Shown here: positions 60,308 through 64,000 of the stretch, in pieces
Layout: every line of letters starts with the position of its first letter
Numbering within the stretch: the stretch's first letter is position 1
Assembly (NCBI GenBank): GCA_002737445.1
Contig: NSIR01000007.1
Coordinates: 1 to 64,000 of the forward strand
Direction: 5' to 3'
DNA from: Nitrosarchaeum sp.
Lineage (GTDB): Archaea; Thermoproteota; Nitrososphaeria; Nitrososphaerales; Nitrosopumilaceae
Length of the DNA: 64,000 bases
Notes under the pieces: generated by a model
Databases searched by the model: none
What the model saw: only the letters and a program-made list of their open reading frames with translations
What the model was told of the DNA's origin: nothing
Made by a program: the position numbers and the translations under genes

Positions 60308-62680
60308 TTTATAATTTACCTATGGATCTGGACAACCGTCTGTATCTCTATCACCATCAAAATTTTCCGGTTCCATAGGACATTGATCATAATTATTCAT
60401 AATACCGTCTAGATCTGAATCATGTTTGTATCTTGATTGTTCTGGACTTGTATCAGGACACCCATCATTGTCTTGATATTTATTGAAAGTTTCTTTTTGA
60501 GTAGGACACATGTCAAATTCATCATTTATTCTGTCATCATCTGTATCCAAAGTAATTCTACCTATTGGAACTGTGTCAGGACAACCATCATTATCAGCAT
60601 ACATGTTAAAAGTTTCATTTTGTGCTGGACACATGTCCATTACATCTGGAACTCCATCACCATCAGCATCAGGTTGAGATACATTGCTATCTGGACATCC
60701 ATCTTCATCTTGGAATCCATTAAAAGTTTCAGCAACCAGTGGACAATCATCGCGTACATCACCTATTCCATCATTATCAGAATCTACTACAAAGGATTCC
60801 AAAATTGTATCAGCACATCCATCATCATCATTAAATTTATTATAACTTTCTGGAGATAGTGGACATGCATCTATTGTATCTGGTAAACCATCATTATCAC
60901 TATCAATATTAGAAATGTAATCATCAGGACATCCATCAAAATCTAAAATTCCATTAAATGTTTCTGATTGATTAGGACAATTATCTACCATATCATTGAT
61001 TCTGTCAGCATCAGCATCTGGGATTCCTTTATTATCAAATAAAGAGTCCTGACATCCATCATCATCATTGAATTTATTGTAAGTTTCTGGAATTAATGGA
61101 CAAGTATCTTTGCTATTTGAAATTCCGTCAAAATCAGAATCTATATCATTCAAATAAGCACGAAAATCTGGGCAACCATCTTCATCTTCAAATCCATTAT
61201 ATCTTTCAGCAACTACAGGACATGTATCAGCAGAATCTAAAATTCCATCATAATCAGTATCAGATTCTGAAGGATTATCTGGGCAACCATCAAAATCAGC
61301 ATATCTATTCCATGTTTCAGATGTAGAAGGACATAGATCTAATGAATCACGAATTCCATCATAATCAGAATCAACTACAGATACATCTGGACATCCATCT
61401 GTATCTTGATAATCATTAACAGTTTCAGCAACTAGTGGACATTTGTCAACCATATCACGAATTCCATCACCATCTAAATCCATACGTACACCAGATATAC
61501 CATCTGGACATCCGTCATTATCTTGGAATTTGTTAAAAGTTTCTGGAGCAAGTGGACATGCATCTATTGTATCTACAATACCATCATTATCTCTATCAAT
61601 TGTAGTTGCACTATCAGGACAACCATCTGTATCCAAATATTCATTTGTTGTTTCTAATTGTGTTGGACACATATCATAATAATCAATAATACCGTCACCA
61701 TCTGTATCTGGCGTATCCCTAGTTGGACTGGCAGAATCTGAACATCCATCATCATCATTGAATTTATTATAAGTTTCTTTTACTTGTGGACATTCATCAA
61801 TGTTATTTGGAATTCCATCTTGATCTGAATCTACATTAGTTGAATATGGAATAATATCAGGACATCCATCTTCATCTTCAAATCCATTATATCTTTCAGA
61901 TGTTAATGGACATGCATCATTTGTATTTAAAATACCATCCTTGTCAGAATCTATATTTTCAGAGAACAAAGGAGTTGTATCTGAACATCCATCTGAATCA
62001 GCAAAGCGATTGAATGTTTCTGCTTGATTAGGACAAGTATCAAATGTATCTCCAATTCCATCACCATCAGTATCAGTAATTGTTGTAGCTAGTGTAACAT
62101 CAGGACATCCATCTTCATCTCTATAACCGTTAAAGCTTTCTGGTTGAGTTGAACACAAATCAAGTTTGTCTGCAATTCCATCATTATCAGTGTCAATAAA
62201 TGCAGAATCAGCTACACTATCAGGACATCCATCTGTATCTTGGAATTTATTATAACTTTCAGGGCTTAGCGGACATGCATCATCACTGTTTGTAATTCCA
62301 TCTTGATCTGAATCTATACGAGAACCAAAACTATCTGGACATCCATCTGAATCAAGTAATCCATTGAAAGTTTCTGCTCGAGTTGGACATAAATCAACTA
62401 CATCAATAAAACCATCACTGTCAATATCAGTTACTCCAGATATACCAGTTTGAGGAGCGGTATCAGAACATCCATCTGAATCTTGAAATTTATTGTAATT
62501 TTCTTTCACATTTGGACATTGATCTACATCGTCTTGAATTCCATCAAAGTCTTCATCATACCATGGAACAAAATTAGAAGGACATCCATCAATTAACCCT
62601 TGATTATCTTCTTTGAGATTTGGACAACTATCAATTTCATCTAGTACACCATCAGCATCCAAGTCAGAAATTGCATATGA
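59500..62680 (-). repeat. Array of thrombospondin type 3 coding repeats across two genes
   Basis: About 26 repeats of roughly 33-40 codons, each ending in the DGCPD/GCPD motif. Recurrent DNA words such as tcaggacatccatc and catcattatc run throughout, but copies have diverged, so the array is old rather than a recent amplification. Confidence 0.85.
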
Positions 62681-62743
62681 AGAACCAAAATTAATGCTCA
62701 TTAATGTGACTAAAAATAAGAATCCAAAAAATATTTTTTTCAA
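60320..62743 (-). CDS. Secreted thrombospondin type 3 repeat protein (longer)
   Basis: An 807-residue exported protein with a signal peptide (KKIFFGFLFLVTLMSINFGSSYA) and about twenty thrombospondin type 3 repeats. Each has the DxDxDGI.D..D.CP and ETxNxxxDxDGCPD halves. The TTG at 62743 is chosen as start because it is preceded by AGGTAAATT, exactly as the ATG of the neighbouring paralogue is, and because it begins a normal signal peptide; the frame is open to 62806. It is probably a Ca2+-loaded S-layer or surface fibre protein. Confidence 0.9.
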   Translation of the reverse strand: MKKIFFGFLFLVTLMSINFGSSYAISDLDADGVLDEIDSCPNLKEDNQGLIDGCPSNFVPWYDEDFDGIQDDVDQCPNVKENYNKFQDSDGCSDTAPQTGISGVTDIDSDGFIDVVDLCPTRAETFNGLLDSDGCPDSFGSRIDSDQDGITNSDDACPLSPESYNKFQDTDGCPDSVADSAFIDTDNDGIADKLDLCSTQPESFNGYRDEDGCPDVTLATTITDTDGDGIGDTFDTCPNQAETFNRFADSDGCSDTTPLFSENIDSDKDGILNTNDACPLTSERYNGFEDEDGCPDIIPYSTNVDSDQDGIPNNIDECPQVKETYNKFNDDDGCSDSASPTRDTPDTDGDGIIDYYDMCPTQLETTNEYLDTDGCPDSATTIDRDNDGIVDTIDACPLAPETFNKFQDNDGCPDGISGVRMDLDGDGIRDMVDKCPLVAETVNDYQDTDGCPDVSVVDSDYDGIRDSLDLCPSTSETWNRYADFDGCPDNPSESDTDYDGILDSADTCPVVAERYNGFEDEDGCPDFRAYLNDIDSDFDGISNSKDTCPLIPETYNKFNDDDGCQDSLFDNKGIPDADADRINDMVDNCPNQSETFNGILDFDGCPDDYISNIDSDNDGLPDTIDACPLSPESYNKFNDDDGCADTILESFVVDSDNDGIGDVRDDCPLVAETFNGFQDEDGCPDSNVSQPDADGDGVPDVMDMCPAQNETFNMYADNDGCPDTVPIGRITLDTDDDRINDEFDMCPTQKETFNKYQDNDGCPDTSPEQSRYKHDSDLDGIMNNYDQCPMEPENFDGDRDTDGCPDP

Positions 62744-62876
62744 GCTTAAATTTACCTCAAATACCCAGTAATTAAACTTCACTCTGGAATTACTTGAAAA
62801 TATCAAAAATTAGATAATGATTTTCAAGTTCAAAAGATCTCGATAAATTTAAGTAAAACAAAATAAGATATTTCAT

Positions 62877-63905
62877 ATGAGTTGTTCTGGTGAAACAGTT
62901 GAAGAAGAAGATCAACTAATACAGATCAAACCTGGAATTGTACAGCAATTAAAAAAAGCAAAGTATGGAGTTGCAGATCATTCCACGGTGGAACTTTGCC
63001 ATTGGACAAAAAAATCATTCAAGCATGAAGGAAATTGTTACAAACACAAATTTTATGGAATTTCTACACATCGTTGTATGGAATTTTCTCCTGCAGGAAT
63101 GCATTGTGAAAATCGTTGTGTGTATTGTTGGAGACCGATGGAATTTTACGATTCAATGAAAATGGATCCACAAAAAGTGGCAGAACCAAAAGAAATTTTG
63201 ACTAAACTAATGGAAGAAAGAAGAAAATTGATTATGGGGTATTATGGAGATTCAAGAAATGATAAACAAAGATTAGATGAATCATTGTTGCCTAGTCATT
63301 ATGCAATTTCACTTTCCGGTGAACCAACAATGTATCCAAAGCTTCCAGAATTAATTAAATATCTAAAGTCCTTGGAGACAACTAAATCAATTTTTCTTGT
63401 AACAAATGGACAAGAACCAGATATGATTCAGAGATTGCAAGATGAAGATGCGCTGCCTACACAATTGTACCTATCTACAAATGCTGCAGATTATGATTCG
63501 TTTTTAAAAATAAATAAACCAAAATACGATGATTCTTGGCAAAGATGGAATAAAACATTAGGAATGTTACAACATCTAGATACAAGAACTGTGCTACGAA
63601 TTACGCTTATCAGAAATTATAATGACCAAAATGAAATGATTCCTGCTTTTGCAGCAATGTTAAAGCAAGCTAGCCCACATTTTATTGAAATAAAATCATA
63701 CATGCACATAGGTCGTTCAACTAATAGATTAGAACATTCAAACATGTTAGAAATGGATGAAATAAGAAAATTCAGTGAGGAAATTGCTAAACAAAGTGAA
63801 ATATTTTCAATAATGGATGAAAGTCTTGTTTCAAGAATTGTAATATTGCAAAACAATCATAGAACTATTGATCGCATGATTTCATCATATGCAAATACCA
63901 ATTAG
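62877..63905 (+). CDS. taw1: tRNA 4-demethylwyosine synthase
   Basis: A 342-residue radical SAM enzyme (TYW1/Taw1). The [4Fe-4S]-SAM triad is Cys77, Cys81 and Cys84 in [13 protein letters not shown] second set of conserved cysteines lies before it (Cys41, Cys54, Cys67). Later motifs are [16 protein letters not shown] and [23 protein letters not shown]. It converts m1G37 of tRNA-Phe to 4-demethylwyosine using pyruvate, the second step of the wyosine pathway. No flavodoxin domain is fused, as usual in archaea. Confidence 0.95.
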   Translation: MSCSGETVEEEDQLIQIKPGIVQQLKKAKYGVADHSTVELCHWTKKSFKHEGNCYKHKFYGISTHRCMEFSPAGMHCENRCVYCWRPMEFYDSMKMDPQKVAEPKEILTKLMEERRKLIMGYYGDSRNDKQRLDESLLPSHYAISLSGEPTMYPKLPELIKYLKSLETTKSIFLVTNGQEPDMIQRLQDEDALPTQLYLSTNAADYDSFLKINKPKYDDSWQRWNKTLGMLQHLDTRTVLRITLIRNYNDQNEMIPAFAAMLKQASPHFIEIKSYMHIGRSTNRLEHSNMLEMDEIRKFSEEIAKQSEIFSIMDESLVSRIVILQNNHRTIDRMISSYANTN

Positions 63906-64000
63906 AAAATTTTTTTAATGATTTGTATCTATGAGATAATTTATTTTTTTTATTCAACTCTGCAAATGTTTTATTCATATTCAATGGGATAAAGATTGGA

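Noticed and set aside
60437-61679. Plus-strand frames within the thrombospondin-repeat gene
   Set aside because: They are repeats of the antisense sequence and carry no recognised motif.
59500-62700. CRISPR array or minisatellite
   Set aside because: The repeats are in-frame protein repeats with diverged DNA, not identical repeats with unique spacers.
63865-64000. Open frame on the minus strand running off the window end (about 44 codons)
   Set aside because: It overlaps the taw1 3' end, is AT-rich and short, and could be chance; it cannot be judged without sequence past the window end.

Overview
The window is a chromosomal segment of an ammonia-oxidizing archaeon (Nitrososphaeria/Thaumarchaeota, group I.1a, Nitrosopumilus-like). 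The evidence is an archaeal ammonia monooxygenase cluster (amoA, amoX, amoC and a divergent amoB), an archaeal histone, TBP, Taw1, eukaryote-type ribosomal proteins (eS1, eS17), tRNAs with bulge-helix-bulge introns, AT-rich DNA and TATA boxes 20-35 nt from start codons (near-leaderless mRNAs). I see no insertion sequence, integrase or CRISPR array.

Layout. 0.1-5 kb: zinc ribbon, membrane protein, winged-helix regulator, then a t6A/tRNA block (Sua5, THUMP protein, a Urm1/MoaD-like domain fused to KEOPS Cgi121), eS17, TatD, histone and tRNA-Cys. 5-9.3 kb: an accessory-looking stretch with a membrane cupredoxin, an AIPR-family defence-type protein followed at once by a long hairpin, small zinc proteins, a second winged-helix paralogue and tiny membrane proteins. 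9.3-23.7 kb: GlmM, ThiL, uS11, a PDCD5-like protein, RtcB, PurB, an asparagine-synthase-like ATPase, two pterin genes, ValRS and PdxT/PdxS. 23.7-38.9 kb: a two-intron tRNA-Trp, aconitase, an EVE protein, a candidate repeat-bearing structured RNA, PheST, TrpRS, CoaD, a peroxiredoxin-like protein, tRNA-Ala, an intron-bearing tRNA-Ile, a B12-sensor-like regulator, tRNA-Leu with two insertions and tRNA-Thr. 38.9-44.3 kb: orphan Dam-type methylase, then the amo locus with AmoY/AmoZ-like candidates and a decayed ORF. 44.4-48.9 kb: the operon uS15, RecJ-like nuclease, Pcc1, SerRS, eS1, COG1325 protein, followed by a C/D-box-sRNA-like element. 49-58.4 kb: geranylgeranyl reductase, a MoxR/VWA pair, a PLP-enzyme/rhodanese fusion, ASCH protein, TBP, a small HTH gene, a PII protein with a candidate three-way-junction RNA behind it, and a double Lrp-RAM protein. 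58.4-64 kb: Dus, two adjacent thrombospondin-type-3-repeat surface proteins and Taw1.

How the genes work together. Central energy metabolism is represented by AMO. Much of the rest is translation and tRNA modification: t6A through Sua5, Cgi121 and Pcc1; wybutosine through Taw1; dihydrouridine through Dus; tRNA ligation through RtcB; and four aminoacyl-tRNA synthetases. The least explained signals are three intergenic structured-RNA candidates (7.3, 28.4 and 57.6 kb), inverted repeats in front of amoB, and several unusual domain fusions.
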